Positions 35,220 through 47,000 of a stretch of 64,000 nucleotides of DNA are shown piece after piece. The position numbers and the translations under genes were made by a program. Origin of the DNA: Gynuella sunshinyii YC6258. GTDB taxonomy: Bacteria > Pseudomonadota > Gammaproteobacteria > Pseudomonadales > Natronospirillaceae. The notes below the pieces were generated by a model that ran no database searches, was not told the origin of the DNA, and was given only the letters and a program-made list of their open reading frames with translations. The first letter of the stretch is position 1; every line of letters starts with the position of its first letter. Location: NCBI RefSeq assembly GCF_000940805.1, contig NZ_CP007142.1, positions 3,324,593 through 3,388,592 of the forward strand, in the 5' to 3' direction.

Positions 35220-36407
35220 ATGTTTGAATCGATTTCATTGGCACCGGCTGATCCTATTCTTGGTCTTACTGATGCATTCAAGAGCGACTCCCGGGAGAAG
35301 AAGGTTAACCTTGGAGTTGGTGTATTTAAAGATGAAGAAGGTAATACGCCTATTTTGAATTCGGTGAAAGAGGCAGAAAAATTGATGCTGGAGACTGAGA
35401 AAACCAAAGGTTATCTCAGTATTTCTGGTATTGAAGAATATGGTCGGCATGTACAACAGTTGCTGTTTGGGGATTCTGATATTGTGTCTTCTGGACGTGC
35501 TGTTACTGCACAGGCTCCAGGCGGTACTGGTGCTTTGAGGGTTGGTGCCGATTTCCTGGTAAAGCAGGGGGGAGCCTGTAAGGTTTGGATCAGTAACCCG
35601 ACCTGGGCGAATCATAATGCTATTTTTACGGCCGCTGGCTTTGAAGTTGCCCAGTATCGTTATTATAACAGTGAAACCCGGTCGCTGGATTTTGACGGTA
35701 TGCTTGAAGATCTGCAGCAGGTAGCTGCGGGTGACGTTGTGTTGCTTCATGGTTGCTGTCATAACCCTACTGGGATTGATCCTTCGATAGAGCAGTGGCG
35801 CCAACTTGCCGGGGTTGCGGTGCAGAAAGGGTGGTTGCCATTCTTTGATTTTGCTTATCAGGGATTTGCCCGAGGTGTGGAAGAAGATGCTGGTGGGTTG
35901 AGAGCGTTTGCTGAGCAGGTCGATGAACTTGTTATCTCCAGTTCCTTTTCTAAAAACTTCGGTTTGTATAACGAGCGAGTAGGTGCGGTAACATTAGTTG
36001 CAAAAGAAGCGCAGGCGGCTACGAATGCCTTTTCGCAAATAAAAGTCATTATCCGGTCAAATTACTCAAATCCGCCGGCACATGGGGCCTTGGTGGTGAC
36101 TACAGTGCTGAGTAACCCTGCGCTGAAGTCGCAATGGGTTGGAGAAGTTGCCATGATGCGTAACCGTATCAGAGAAATGCGAGAGCTTTTTGTGGCAAAG
36201 CTGTCTGAGAAAGGTGTTCAGCGGGATTTTAGTTTTATCAATCAGCAAAATGGCATGTTCTCGTTTTCGGGGCTTTCAAAAGAGCAGGTGGAATCGCTTA
36301 AAAAAGATTTTGGAATCTATATGGTTGGTTCTGGACGAATAAATGTTGCAGGTATGACTAAAAGTAACCTTGATTACTTGTGTGAGTCCATTGCTTCTGT
36401 ACTGTAA
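35220..36407 (+). CDS. Aspartate/aromatic aminotransferase
   Basis: PLP enzyme of the AspC/TyrB (class I, subgroup Ia) type, exchanging amino groups between aspartate or aromatic amino acids and 2-oxoglutarate. The 395 residues match E. coli AspC in length. Visible landmarks are [14 protein letters not shown] at the N-terminus, [12 protein letters not shown] (about 178), [12 protein letters not shown] (about 205) and the PLP lysine in [16 protein letters not shown] (about 240). AspC and TyrB cannot be told apart by eye, so no symbol is given. It stands alone with its own promoter and terminator. Confidence 0.93.
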   Translation: MFESISLAPADPILGLTDAFKSDSREKKVNLGVGVFKDEEGNTPILNSVKEAEKLMLETEKTKGYLSISGIEEYGRHVQQLLFGDSDIVSSGRAVTAQAPGGTGALRVGADFLVKQGGACKVWISNPTWANHNAIFTAAGFEVAQYRYYNSETRSLDFDGMLEDLQQVAAGDVVLLHGCCHNPTGIDPSIEQWRQLAGVAVQKGWLPFFDFAYQGFARGVEEDAGGLRAFAEQVDELVISSSFSKNFGLYNERVGAVTLVAKEAQAATNAFSQIKVIIRSNYSNPPAHGALVVTTVLSNPALKSQWVGEVAMMRNRIREMRELFVAKLSEKGVQRDFSFINQQNGMFSFSGLSKEQVESLKKDFGIYMVGSGRINVAGMTKSNLDYLCESIASVL

Positions 36408-36409
36408 AT

Positions 36410-36438
36410 AAAAAAGGCGGTTAATAACCGCCTTTTTT
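36410..36438. terminator. Bidirectional intrinsic terminator after the aminotransferase gene
   Basis: AAAAAAGGCGGTTA pairs with TAACCGCCTTTTTT around two bases, beginning three bases after the stop codon. A and T runs on both sides mean it can work in either direction. Confidence 0.92.
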
Positions 36439-36594
36439 ATTCTGGTGAAGTCCCTCTTAAGGCTTATCCGTCGGTTTTATTTCGATAACCCTGAGGGGGC
36501 TTGTTCTTTTTGATGTGACTGATCAGGTTGATTTTTTGCTATTAGACCTGGATGTCCGATCAATCGTTATTTCATTGAGAGGGGTAAGCAAAAG

Positions 36595-36610
36595 CTGTAT
36601 ATTTATCCAA
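36595..36610. promoter_or_regulatory. LexA-like SOS box upstream of uvrB
   Basis: CTGTATATTTATCCAA resembles the LexA operator CTGT-N8-ACAG: the left half is perfect, the right half has two mismatches, and the centre is AT-rich. It lies 25 bases before the uvrB start. uvrB is an SOS gene in E. coli, so such a site is expected; the imperfect right half suggests weak repression. Confidence 0.5.
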
Positions 36611-36634
36611 ATTTTTGATCCATGGAGCAGCTTC

Positions 36635-38677
36635 ATGTCAGAACGAAAGTTCGTCGTACATTCCAAGTATGAGCCGAGCGGAGACCAGCCCCAAGCCATC
36701 AGTCGGTTAGTCGCAGGCATAGAGTCCGGCCTTAAGGCTCAGACGTTGTTGGGAGTAACCGGATCTGGTAAGACATTTACCATGGCGAAAGTGGTTGAGG
36801 CTGTCCAGCGGCCGACAATTGTACTTGCCCACAATAAGACCTTAGCTGCTCAATTGTATGGTGAGTTCAAGGACTTCTTTCCCAGCAATGCAGTTGAGTA
36901 TTTCGTATCTTATTATGATTACTATCAACCTGAAGCATATGTTCCTTCTTCTGATACCTTCATAGATAAAGACGCATCCATTAATGATCATATCGAACAG
37001 ATGCGTTTATCGGCCACAAAAGCACTGCTGGACAGAGAAGATGTGCTGATAGTTGCGACAGTATCCGCCATTTATGGATTAGGGGATCCCGAGTCTTATT
37101 CCAAAATGCGGTTGCATGTTTCTCGAGGTGAGATTATTGACCAGCGAAATATACTCCGAGGACTTGCTGAGCTTCAATACAAACGAAATGACGCTGATTT
37201 TCAGCGGGGAACATATCGAGTTAAAGGGGATGTAATTGACATCTTTCCGGCTGAGTCTGAGTTTGAAGCCTTGAGAATTCAGTTGTTTGATGAAGAGGTT
37301 GAAGAGCTGTCGCTTTTCGATCCTTTGACTGGTCAGATTATCGCGAAAGTTCCTAGATATACTGTCTACCCAAAGACACTCTATGTAACTCCCCGTGATA
37401 CGGTGCTTGGTGCCATAGATACCATAGAAGCGGAGTTGAAGGGGCGTCTGGAACAGTTGCGTAGTGGCAATAAATTGGTAGAGGCACAAAGGCTTGAGCA
37501 AAGAACCCGATATGATATTGAAATGCTCAGGGAGTTGGGTTATTGCCAGGGAATTGAAAACTACTCCAGGCATCTTACGGGAATGGCACCGGGCTTGCCA
37601 CCGCCTACGCTTTATGACTACCTACCTGCAAATGCGCTTATGTTTATTGATGAGTCCCATGTGACTATTCCTCAAGTTGGTGGAATGTATAAAGGAGACC
37701 GCTCTCGAAAGGAAACCCTTGTGGAGTACGGTTTTCGGCTACCATCTGCACTCGATAACCGGCCTTTGAAGTTTGAAGAATGGGAAGCCCGTTCCCCTCA
37801 GGCTGTTTATGTATCCGCTACCCCGGGATCTTATGAGAAAGACCATGGTCAGGCGGTGGTGGAGCAAGTCGTTCGACCGACTGGATTGGTTGACCCGATT
37901 GTGGAAATCAGGCCGCAATCTACTCAGGTTGATGATTTGTTGCATGAGGCCCGGGATCGGGTTCAAAAAGGTGAGAGAGTGCTGGTGACCACTTTAACAA
38001 AAAGGATGGCAGAAGACCTGACTGATTATATGGCAGAAAACGGCATCAAAGTTCGTTATCTGCACTCCGATATAGATACCGTTGAGCGAGTTGAAATCAT
38101 CCGAGATCTTCGATTGGGTGCATTTGATGTGTTGGTCGGCATTAATCTGTTGCGCGAAGGGCTGGATATTCCTGAGGTATCACTGGTTGCCATTCTGGAT
38201 GCAGATAAAGAAGGTTTCTTGCGCTCCGATCGCAGTCTTATTCAGACTATTGGGCGGGCCGCACGTAATGAGCACGGACGGGCTATTTTGTACGCAGATA
38301 GAATAACTGATTCCATGAAACGTGCGCTTGATGAAACGGAGCGGAGAAGGGAGAAGCAGTTACAGCACAATATTTTGCATGGCATTACGCCGCGAGGTGT
38401 TAAGAAATCCGTGATAGATATTATGGAGGGAGCTGTTATCCCAGGTAAAGGCTCATCCAAGGGGCAGGCTGGTGGACGTAGTCGGTCTGATTTGAAGAAG
38501 GTTGCGGAGAGAGAAGCTCAGTATTTGGCCGAAGAAATTTTGTCAACAGAGGATATTGTTAAGCGCATCCGAGGTTTAGAGGATCAGATGCATCAGGCGG
38601 CTAAATCGTTGGAATTTGAGAAGGCTGCGGAATTGAGAGATGAAATGGTTCGGCTAAAAGGAAAATTAGTACAGTGA
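36635..38677 (+). CDS. uvrB: Excinuclease ABC subunit B
   Basis: Damage-verifying helicase-like subunit of nucleotide excision repair, working with UvrA and UvrC. The 680 residues include a P-loop GVTGSGKT near residue 40, the beta-hairpin region [12 protein letters not shown] (about 90), DESHVTIPQ, the helicase segment [14 protein letters not shown] with QTIGRAARN, and the C-terminal UVR motif (about 640-675) that contacts UvrC. The frame is open upstream to 36515, but the ATG at 36635 has GGAG seven bases upstream and gives the family's usual [19 protein letters not shown] start. Confidence 0.97.
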   Translation: MSERKFVVHSKYEPSGDQPQAISRLVAGIESGLKAQTLLGVTGSGKTFTMAKVVEAVQRPTIVLAHNKTLAAQLYGEFKDFFPSNAVEYFVSYYDYYQPEAYVPSSDTFIDKDASINDHIEQMRLSATKALLDREDVLIVATVSAIYGLGDPESYSKMRLHVSRGEIIDQRNILRGLAELQYKRNDADFQRGTYRVKGDVIDIFPAESEFEALRIQLFDEEVEELSLFDPLTGQIIAKVPRYTVYPKTLYVTPRDTVLGAIDTIEAELKGRLEQLRSGNKLVEAQRLEQRTRYDIEMLRELGYCQGIENYSRHLTGMAPGLPPPTLYDYLPANALMFIDESHVTIPQVGGMYKGDRSRKETLVEYGFRLPSALDNRPLKFEEWEARSPQAVYVSATPGSYEKDHGQAVVEQVVRPTGLVDPIVEIRPQSTQVDDLLHEARDRVQKGERVLVTTLTKRMAEDLTDYMAENGIKVRYLHSDIDTVERVEIIRDLRLGAFDVLVGINLLREGLDIPEVSLVAILDADKEGFLRSDRSLIQTIGRAARNEHGRAILYADRITDSMKRALDETERRREKQLQHNILHGITPRGVKKSVIDIMEGAVIPGKGSSKGQAGGRSRSDLKKVAEREAQYLAEEILSTEDIVKRIRGLEDQMHQAAKSLEFEKAAELRDEMVRLKGKLVQ

Positions 38678-38750
38678 ATGTAGTACACCTTTCTGTTGTA
38701 TCTGTACAATGTTGCCAGTTTTGAAATTAACCACAGGAGTGAAAATACGG

Positions 38751-40151
38751 ATGATATTACCTGTCATTATGGCTGGAGGTTCTGGTACCCGTCTTTGGCC
38801 GTTATCTCGGCAACTGTTCCCCAAGCAATTTAATAATCTTGCTGGTGAATATACGATGCTTCAGGAAACTGCAATGCGGTTATCCGGGTTGGATATTGAA
38901 AAACCGTTGACGATTTGTAATGAGGAACATCGTTTTATTGTTGCAGAGCAGTTAAGGGATATTGATCGTCTTGGTCAGATTATTTTGGAACCGGAAGGGC
39001 GAAATACGGCGCCGGCAATTGCATTGGCAGCTTTGGCGGCTGTTAGTCGCGATAAAGACTCTGTATTGCTGGTTCTTGCTGCTGATCATGTTATTAAAGA
39101 TGTGCAGGCTTTCCATGGGGCTGTTAAAAGTGCAGCGGCGCTGGCGCTGGAAGGGGATCTGATTACGTTTGGGATTGTACCCACTGAAGCGCATACCGGT
39201 TACGGCTATATACGTCGTGGGCAGGCTAAGGCGGATGGCTTTAAAGTTGAACAGTTCGTTGAAAAACCAAATGTACAAACGGCCGAAGAGTATATTAAAA
39301 GTGGGGAGTATCTTTGGAATAGCGGTATGTTCATGTTTAAAGCCGAACAATATCTTGATGAGCTCAAAGCCCATCGCCCGGATATATTCCAGGCCTGTGC
39401 TGAAGCTGTTCAACATACTAGCGTAGATCTTGATTTTGTTCGGGTTGATGCTGATGCTTTTAGAAAATGCCCTGATGAGTCTGTTGATTATGCAGTGATG
39501 GAAAATACTGGCAGAGCCATGGTGATTCCGATGGATGCTGGCTGGAGTGATGTAGGCAGTTGGTCATCGTTGTGGGAAATCAATGAAAAAGACGACGCGG
39601 GTAATGTTTTTCATGGAGATGTAGTAAACTTGGATAGCCATAACTGTCTGGTTCAAGGTGAGGATAGGCTGGTTGCTACGCTCGGACTCGATGATATCGT
39701 TATTGTTGATACTAAAGATGCGCTCCTGGTCGCAGCAAAGAACCGTGTTCAGGAAGTGAAAGATGTAGTGGCCAAGATCAAAGCAGAGGGCCGTTCTCAC
39801 TATCATTCTCATCGCGAAGTTTATCGTCCCTGGGGGAAATATGACTCCATCGATTCTGGTGCGCGTTATCAGGTTAAACGTATTACGGTAAAACCTGGCT
39901 GTAAACTAAGTGTACAAATGCATCATCATCGCGCTGAGCATTGGATTGTGGTCTCTGGTACTGCCAAAGTAACGAATGGTGATAAAACATTTTTGGTAAC
40001 AGAAAACCAGTCAACTTATATCCCCGTTGGGGAAGTGCATGCGTTGGAAAATCCAGGCTCTATTCCTTTAGAGTTGATTGAGGTTCAGTCTGGATCATAT
40101 TTGGGTGAAGATGATATTGTTCGATTTGAGGATCGTTACGGTCGAACCTGA
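38751..40151 (+). CDS. manC: Mannose-1-phosphate guanylyltransferase / mannose-6-phosphate isomerase
   Basis: Bifunctional type II enzyme making GDP-mannose, a precursor for surface polysaccharides. About 466 residues: the pyrophosphorylase domain starts [19 protein letters not shown] and contains FVEKPN (about 170), and the C-terminal cupin isomerase domain (about 345-460) has [28 protein letters not shown] and the [19 protein letters not shown] block. It lies some 4 kb from the polysaccharide locus and probably feeds it. The ATG at 38751 is preferred; an AGGAG lies 11 bases upstream and an in-frame start further up at 38709 is also open. Confidence 0.93.
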   Translation: MILPVIMAGGSGTRLWPLSRQLFPKQFNNLAGEYTMLQETAMRLSGLDIEKPLTICNEEHRFIVAEQLRDIDRLGQIILEPEGRNTAPAIALAALAAVSRDKDSVLLVLAADHVIKDVQAFHGAVKSAAALALEGDLITFGIVPTEAHTGYGYIRRGQAKADGFKVEQFVEKPNVQTAEEYIKSGEYLWNSGMFMFKAEQYLDELKAHRPDIFQACAEAVQHTSVDLDFVRVDADAFRKCPDESVDYAVMENTGRAMVIPMDAGWSDVGSWSSLWEINEKDDAGNVFHGDVVNLDSHNCLVQGEDRLVATLGLDDIVIVDTKDALLVAAKNRVQEVKDVVAKIKAEGRSHYHSHREVYRPWGKYDSIDSGARYQVKRITVKPGCKLSVQMHHHRAEHWIVVSGTAKVTNGDKTFLVTENQSTYIPVGEVHALENPGSIPLELIEVQSGSYLGEDDIVRFEDRYGRT

Positions 40152-40169
40152 TTGAAACATTTTTAAACA

Positions 40170-40193
40170 GGCCCGCCAAGAGCGGGTCTATTT
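40170..40193 (+). terminator. Weak intrinsic terminator after manC
   Basis: CCCGC and GCGGG form a stem (with a G-T extension) around a short loop 20 bases after the stop, followed by TCTATTTAT. The T run is interrupted. Confidence 0.55.
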
Positions 40194-40245
40194 ATATCTG
40201 TGGGCGTGTAAGTTTCTGAATTCAAAAGCTTTTTTAAGAAAAAGC

Positions 40246-40273
40246 TTGCATCCGGATAAAAAGTCATTATTAT
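40246..40273 (+). promoter_or_regulatory. Sigma-70 promoter of tRNA-Val
   Basis: TTGCAT (40246-40251) and TATTAT (40268-40273), 16-base spacer, preceded by AAGAAAAAGC exactly as at the tRNA-Glu promoter. The tRNA begins 14 bases after the -10 box. Confidence 0.65.
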
Positions 40274-40286
40274 TCGTTCCCGCTGT

Positions 40287-40363
40287 AGGCTCATAGCTCA
40301 GTTGGTTAGAGCACCACCTTGACATGGTGGGGGTCGCTGGTTCGAGTCCAGTTGAGCCTACCA
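40287..40363 (+). tRNA. tRNA-Val (GAC anticodon)
   Basis: A 77-nt cloverleaf with encoded CCA. The acceptor stem pairs AGGCTCA with TGAGCCT, the anticodon stem CCACC pairs with GGTGG around TTGACAT, giving anticodon GAC, and the T arm has TTCGAGT. A single tRNA, not part of a cluster. Confidence 0.97.
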
Positions 40364-40402
40364 ATATATCTACGTATTGGCTTCGCACAGCATCACATAT
40401 AT

Positions 40403-40927
40403 CTAGCTGAATATATTTCTCTTCTTTGTTCCCAGTTGGAATGCCATAGTCGTGGCCAATATTAACCAGCTTATTGTTTCGTACAGCATGGTTATGTAGG
40501 TACCGCTGGTTCGTAAATCATACCACACTGGTTGTATCATCATTTGCAAGATTGAAAATACCATACCTAATCCAAATACTACGGTGAACCGCTGTCCTCT
40601 GTGGAGGGTATGAATTTTTGCTGCTACGAGCAATAGACAGGTAAGTAGGCACAGAACCGAATAACCTGTGAAAACAATCATAAGTAGCTCGAGTTGATTT
40701 TTCAGGCCTGCCTGCTGATTCACGATCAGCAGTGCTTTCAATGTGTCATTTTCTAACCAGTAACGACCACTCTGATAGGGCTCTAGTATTGCCTGAAGGT
40801 CAGTGGATTCAATGATTGGGGGAATAAAATGTTCCGGGCTAAATGCCAGGTTCCAGAACAGAGCTGACCAGAGAACTAATAGAGTAGAGCTTGAAAATGT
40901 GGCGACAACAACCTGAGAGGTCTTCAT
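40403..40927 (-). CDS. Unrecognised four-helix membrane protein
   Basis: 174 residues with four clear hydrophobic segments (about 10-30, 82-103, 117-137, 148-165) and a polar loop between the first and second (about 31-80) that would face the periplasm if the N-terminus is cytoplasmic. No motif was recognised. The gene lies between tRNA-Val and the DUF2288 gene (divergent, start-to-start gap of about 30 bases), and its composition is like that of its neighbours, so it looks real. It may be a lineage-specific membrane protein. Confidence 0.6.
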   Translation of the reverse strand: MKTSQVVVATFSSSTLLVLWSALFWNLAFSPEHFIPPIIESTDLQAILEPYQSGRYWLENDTLKALLIVNQQAGLKNQLELLMIVFTGYSVLCLLTCLLLVAAKIHTLHRGQRFTVVFGLGMVFSILQMMIQPVWYDLRTSGTYITMLYETISWLILATTMAFQLGTKKRNIFS

Positions 40928-40959
40928 ATCAGCTACAACGTCTTGTGATTTGTAAATGA

Positions 40960-41319
40960 GTGACCATAATGCCGTTCGGTTTGCTATTTGAAAAGAGGGT
41001 GGTCAGATTGACAGAAAACGAACCAACTATGTATGACGTGGATGTTGATATGTTGAATAGGGAGGCTGCGAAGATTTTATGGCGAGAGCTGCAGGTGTTT
41101 TTCGCGTCTGGTAAAACAATCTACGTCAGTACGGACCTGGATTTGTTGGAAGTGGCTGTTGCTATAAAACGGGATGAAGCAGATAAAGTCCGTCACTGGC
41201 AGTCAGAGGGGATGGTTGGAGCAGTAACAGATGAACAGGCTCTAAAATGGTATCAAGCTAATAGCATAGTATGGTCCGTGGTTATAAAGCCATTCGTATT
41301 GGTCCAGGACAAAGCATGA
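40960..41319 (+). CDS. DUF2288 family protein
   Basis: Small cytoplasmic protein of about 100-119 residues. LNREAAKILWRELQVFFASGK, LDLLEVAVAI and the end WSVVIKPFVLVQD are the consensus landmarks of DUF2288, a family widespread in gammaproteobacteria and cyanobacteria with no known function. The start is uncertain: the frame opens at a GTG (40960), while an ATG at 40969, a TTG at 41008 and an ATG at 41029 lie closer to the conserved region. AAAGAGGG precedes the TTG at 41008 at a usable distance. Confidence 0.8.
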   Translation: MTIMPFGLLFEKRVVRLTENEPTMYDVDVDMLNREAAKILWRELQVFFASGKTIYVSTDLDLLEVAVAIKRDEADKVRHWQSEGMVGAVTDEQALKWYQANSIVWSVVIKPFVLVQDKA

Positions 41320-41498
41320 GCATTAAAGAGTGGGCTGTTGTTCCGGAGTTGGGCCTTTGTTATTGAATGCCGAGCAGTTTTTATACCATTATCTTTGAAT
41401 ATAAAGACTGATTCTGACGACATTGCAAAATGTAATAAAACAGTTGGTGAGCTGTCATGGAGTAGCGTCTTGTAAAGCCGGTTTTAAGGTAAGGGGAG

Positions 41499-42050
41499 TT
41501 AAACCCTGCCGCCTGTGTTTGACATCATAGCTGGATCTATTCCAAGTTTCTTTAGTGCTTGATTGTACTTATTGTCGGTGGGAGTCATAAAAAGAATTTT
41601 TAGATCAGCCTCCACTGTCAGCCATCCATTTTCCTGTAATTCGCGCTCCAGTTGTCCCGGACCCCATCCGGCATAGCCCATGCACAGTAAAAATTGTTGA
41701 TTATCAATATGCATGATCGTGTTGAGTGCATCAATGGATGTGGTGATGGCCACTTTGTTGGAGCCTGATATTTGACCATCATTTTCTTCAGTCTCGAATA
41801 AGACGAATCCTTGCTCCGTAGAAACAGGGCCACCATAAAGTACAGGGCGGTCTTGCCAATCTTCCGGGACAGAAATGTCCAGTTGTTCCACAACTTCTGA
41901 GATTTTGGTAGCAACCGGTTTGTTGATGATCAGTCCGAAGGCGCCATTGCTGTCGTGCTCCAGGATGTAGACAACGGAACGGGCGAAGTAGGGATCCTGC
42001 ATATCTGGCATTGCCAAGAGGAAGTAGTGGCTTAGGTTGAGCTGTGTCAT
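41499..42050 (-). CDS. YqgE/AlgH family protein
   Basis: Cytoplasmic protein of 183 residues, the normal length for the YqgE/AlgH family. The family's landmarks are LSHYFLLAMPDMQDPYFARSVVYI at the N-terminus, GAFGLIINKP (about residue 38), RPVLYGGPV (about 70) and MGYAGWGPGQLERELQENGW (about 130-150). In Pseudomonas AlgH influences alginate and haemolytic gene expression; a biochemical activity is not established. It usually precedes yqgF (ruvX), which is not here. 41320-41498 shows nothing notable. Confidence 0.93.
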   Translation of the reverse strand: MTQLNLSHYFLLAMPDMQDPYFARSVVYILEHDSNGAFGLIINKPVATKISEVVEQLDISVPEDWQDRPVLYGGPVSTEQGFVLFETEENDGQISGSNKVAITTSIDALNTIMHIDNQQFLLCMGYAGWGPGQLERELQENGWLTVEADLKILFMTPTDNKYNQALKKLGIDPAMMSNTGGRV

Positions 42051-43168
<1,118 letters not shown>

Positions 43169-43208
43169 GGTGAGTTGAGGCAGAGTGTTTGGCTCTGCCT
43201 CGAAAGAA

Positions 43209-44006
43209 TCATGGGGTGATCGCTGTGGCCTGTGGTATATCTTCCATAGGGACAAAATAAATCAGCATTCCAAACTTGGGATTATCAAAATAATACAGTT
43301 CTTTGGAGCGCATTCGCCGCTTCATATCCATATGAGCGCTACTTGTAGCGACATAATATTGGTTCTTCTGGCCGTTTACGGGCGAGACTTTGTTGTCTGG
43401 AGAAGAAAATAGTGCCAAGCCTCCGAAGGGCTCCAGTTGGTCCTGCAATGAACCTGCTGGAAGGCTTGAGTTGCTATCAGTTCCAGTAAGAAGGTCGAAA
43501 GGGGAATTGCTGAGCGCAACATCTGTTAAATACAGGTTTGTCTCTACATGTAAGTAGCGGCTGATATGAATCTTAATTAACCCGTGTAACTCGTTAATGC
43601 TGCCATACTGATGACCTCCGATGATTTCCACCGGAGAAGCTTCTTTTTCAGGTAAAACCGGATGGAACCAGCTGTTGTGGTATAGCACAGTATAGTTCTT
43701 GCTGGCTGCGAGCCTGTTTGCCTGACTTTTCAGATACTGAAGATTTTCGGGTAGTGCTTCAAATGGAGCTGGAAGCCCATTATCTGTAGATGGTTTCTGG
43801 TCACTGTTGTCATCTGCCGGGTCGACAATCTGGATGGCATTTTCAGGAATATCCAGCAATGGATAAGTTGGCCAGGTTTCGGGGTTCTGTTCGCTGGCTA
43901 TATTATTGCTGAATATTAGCAGACTTACCTCGTACCAGCGCGGCTCGGTGGCGAGTGAATGAAGGCTCAGCAGGCATAATCCTGTGCTGAAAATCAATCG
44001 CTTCAT
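43209..44006 (-). CDS. csiV: CsiV-family periplasmic protein
   Basis: Exported protein of 265 residues with an N-terminal signal peptide (MKRLIFSTGLCLLSLHSLA). The RWYEVSLLIFSNN opening and a central HHSWFHPVL-like patch (here YHNSWFHPVLPEKEA) fit the CsiV/PA3003 family; in Vibrio cholerae CsiV activates the lytic transglycosylase or peptidoglycan-binding partner at the cell wall. The ATG overlaps the last bases of mfd, so it is cotranscribed with it. The partner enzyme is not in the window. Confidence 0.85.
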   Translation of the reverse strand: MKRLIFSTGLCLLSLHSLATEPRWYEVSLLIFSNNIASEQNPETWPTYPLLDIPENAIQIVDPADDNSDQKPSTDNGLPAPFEALPENLQYLKSQANRLAASKNYTVLYHNSWFHPVLPEKEASPVEIIGGHQYGSINELHGLIKIHISRYLHVETNLYLTDVALSNSPFDLLTGTDSNSSLPAGSLQDQLEPFGGLALFSSPDNKVSPVNGQKNQYYVATSSAHMDMKRRMRSKELYYFDNPKFGMLIYFVPMEDIPQATAITP

Positions 44007-47000
44007 AATTTATTGGGGTCTCTGGTTAGCATTTTAAGAATGTCTCCAATAGTGCCAAAACGTTCTTCGGCTGTCGAAGACTCTATCATGAACTTTAGCT
44101 GGTCGGCTCTGCTCAGTTTGAATTTGTGGGGCATTGCCTGGACCATCCTAACGATTGCATATGGTTCTATAGTGGTGTCTGCTGAGAAATGTATGGTTCC
44201 TCCTGCCTCCCCAGCATCAATTTTGTTGATACCAAGTTGTTCTACTTTTAGTCGTAATAATGTCTGTCTGAACAGGTTTTTGACGGGATCGGGCAGCAAA
44301 CCAAAGCGGTCGATCATTTCTACCTGCAGCTCCCGTACGATTTGCTCATCGGTTGTGCTGGCGATGCGCTTATAGAGTGTCAGGCGAGTATTGACGTCTG
44401 GAATATAGTCATCCGGGATAATCGCCGGAATGTGCAGGTTTATTTCTGCACCATGATCCAAGGGGTTCTCTAAGTCGGGTGTTTTGCCGCTACGTATGGC
44501 TTTGACTGCCCGGTCCAGCATTTCCATATAGAGACTGTAGCCGATGGTCTCCATGTGTCCGCTCTGCTCTTCACCCAGAAGTTCTCCGGCGCCACGTATC
44601 TCCAGATCATGGGTTGCCAATGTAAAACCGGCACCCAGATCATCAGCTTCCGAAATGGCATCCAGCCGTTTCAGGGCGTCCTTGGTCATGGTTTTGGGGG
44701 GCGGAGTCAGTAAATAAGCGTATGCCTGGTGATGGGATCGACCAACTCGTCCACGAAGCTGATGCAGTTGGGCTAAACCAAATTTATCCGCACGATCAAT
44801 GATAATGGTGTTGGCTGATGGAATGTCGATACCTGTTTCGATGATTGTGGTACAAACGAGTACATTAAAGCGTTTGTGATAAAAATCTGACATCACCCTT
44901 TCAAGCTGGCGTTCGCTCATTTGCCCATGGCCTACAGCGACTCTGGCCTCAGGTACCAGGCTTTGGATATCTGCGGCGCACTTCTCAATATCTTTGACTT
45001 CGTTATGTAGATAATAAACCTGGCCGCCGCGCAAAATTTCCCTCAGGATGGCTTCTTTTTTAAGTGCGTCGTCAGTTTGTCTGACGAAAGTCTTAACTGA
45101 CAATCGACGTGCCGGTGGTGTGGCGATAATTGATAGATCTCGAATGCTCGCCATCGACATATTAAGGGTTCTTGGAATAGGTGTGGCTGTCATTGTGAGG
45201 ATATCGACATTCGATCTTAGGGCTTTTACTTTCTCTTTCTGTTGAACCCCAAAGCGATGCTCTTCGTCTACAACCAATAAGCCAAGGCGTTCAAACTTAA
45301 TTTGAGAGCCGAGTAATTTGTGGGTGCCGACCACGATATCTACAGACCCGTTTTCAAGTCCTTCGATAACTTTGGTGCTCTCTTTTCCTGTTTTGAATCG
45401 GGAAAGGCTTTCAATTTTTATGGGCCAGTCTGCCAGTCGATCGCGGATGTTTTCATAGTGTTGCTGAGCCAATAACGTTGTCGGAACCAGCACGGCTACT
45501 TGTTTGCCTGACATGGCGGCAACGAAGGCAGCGCGCATGGCAACCTCTGTCTTACCAAAACCAACATCGCCGCAGATTAGCCGGTCCATAGGGCGGTCCT
45601 GTCGCATATCGTTTAATACTGCTTCAATCGCCGATTGTTGGTCGGGGGTTTCCTCAAATGGGAAATCTGCGGCAAAACGCCGATAGTCAGCTTCTTCAAA
45701 GGTGAAAGCATGACCTTTTTTGGCTTCGCGTTGAGCATATATTTCCAGTAACTCGGCAGCAGTATCACGAATTTTTTCTGCCGCTTTACGTTTGGCTTGA
45801 CTCCAGCGATCGGTGCCCAGTTTGCTGAGTGGGGCGTACTCCATGTCCGTGCCAGAGTATCGGGAAATCAAATGCAAACTGGTTACTGGAACATATAATT
45901 TGGCTTTGTCGGCATACTCAAGGGTTAGAAACTCGTCTTTTTGGCCATCGACTTCGATGGTTTCCAGGCCCCGATAGCGACCGATACCATGGTCAATATG
46001 TACGACTGGTGCGTCAATTTTCAGTTCGGTTAGGTTTTTGACGACGTTTTCGGCGGCTTCCTGGGATTGCTTTCGTCGTCTTCGCTGGGTGACCATGCTC
46101 TGGCCAAATAACTGTGACTCCGTAATGACAGTAATACCTGCATCCGGAAGTACCAGACCCCGTTCCAGTGGCGCAACAACGATTGCATGTCGATCCCCGG
46201 TGGATATAAAGCTGCTCCAGCTGTCGAGTTCTGTCGGACTCAGGCGAATGGTTTTAAGTAAATCCAGCAGGCTTTCCTTGCGACCATGGCTCTCTGCACA
46301 GAACAGCACACGGTGAGAGGTTTCCATTAAAAATGCTTCCAGCGCATTTAAAGGATTTTGCGCCCGGGAGTCGATTGGATACTCCGAAGGAGCCGCCAGA
46401 GATAAATTCAGACGTCCCGCTTTTTCTTCCAGGGGATGCTCTGTCAGTGAAATGCGCGGAAACGACTTAAGGCGCCGGAACAGCTCTTCTTTGGCAATAA
46501 AAATCTGTTGTGGCGGCAGAATCGGTCGACTTAGATCATGGCGGCGGTTTTCATAGCGATTACTTATTTCCTGCCAGAAATGATCCATGCTGCTTTCAAG
46601 ACCTGATTCTGTAATGACCAGTGTGTCTTCAGGCAGGTAATCAAATACGCTGCTTAACTGGTCATAAAACAGCGGGAGGTAGTATTCAATGCCTGCCGGT
46701 ATGAGGCCATCGGATATGTCTTGATAGATGGGGCAGCTTTTTAATGGTACGTCAAAGGTTGCTCTGAAGTTTTGTCGAAATTGAGCAATGGCTTCGTCAG
46801 TAAGAGGGAACTCTTTTGCCGGCAGCAGTTCAACTTTTTCGATTTGCTCTATACTTCGCTGCGTATCGGGATCGAACGTCCTGAGTGTATCGATTTCCTG
46901 ATCAAATAGATCGATGCGGATTGGTAGATCAGTGCCCATTGGAAATACATCCATGATGGAGCCACGGACTGAGTATTCTCCATGTTCAAAAACTGTTGCT

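Noticed and set aside
35095..35358. 87-codon plus-strand frame before the aminotransferase gene
   Set aside because: It overlaps the promoter and the start of the real gene in another frame; a shadow.
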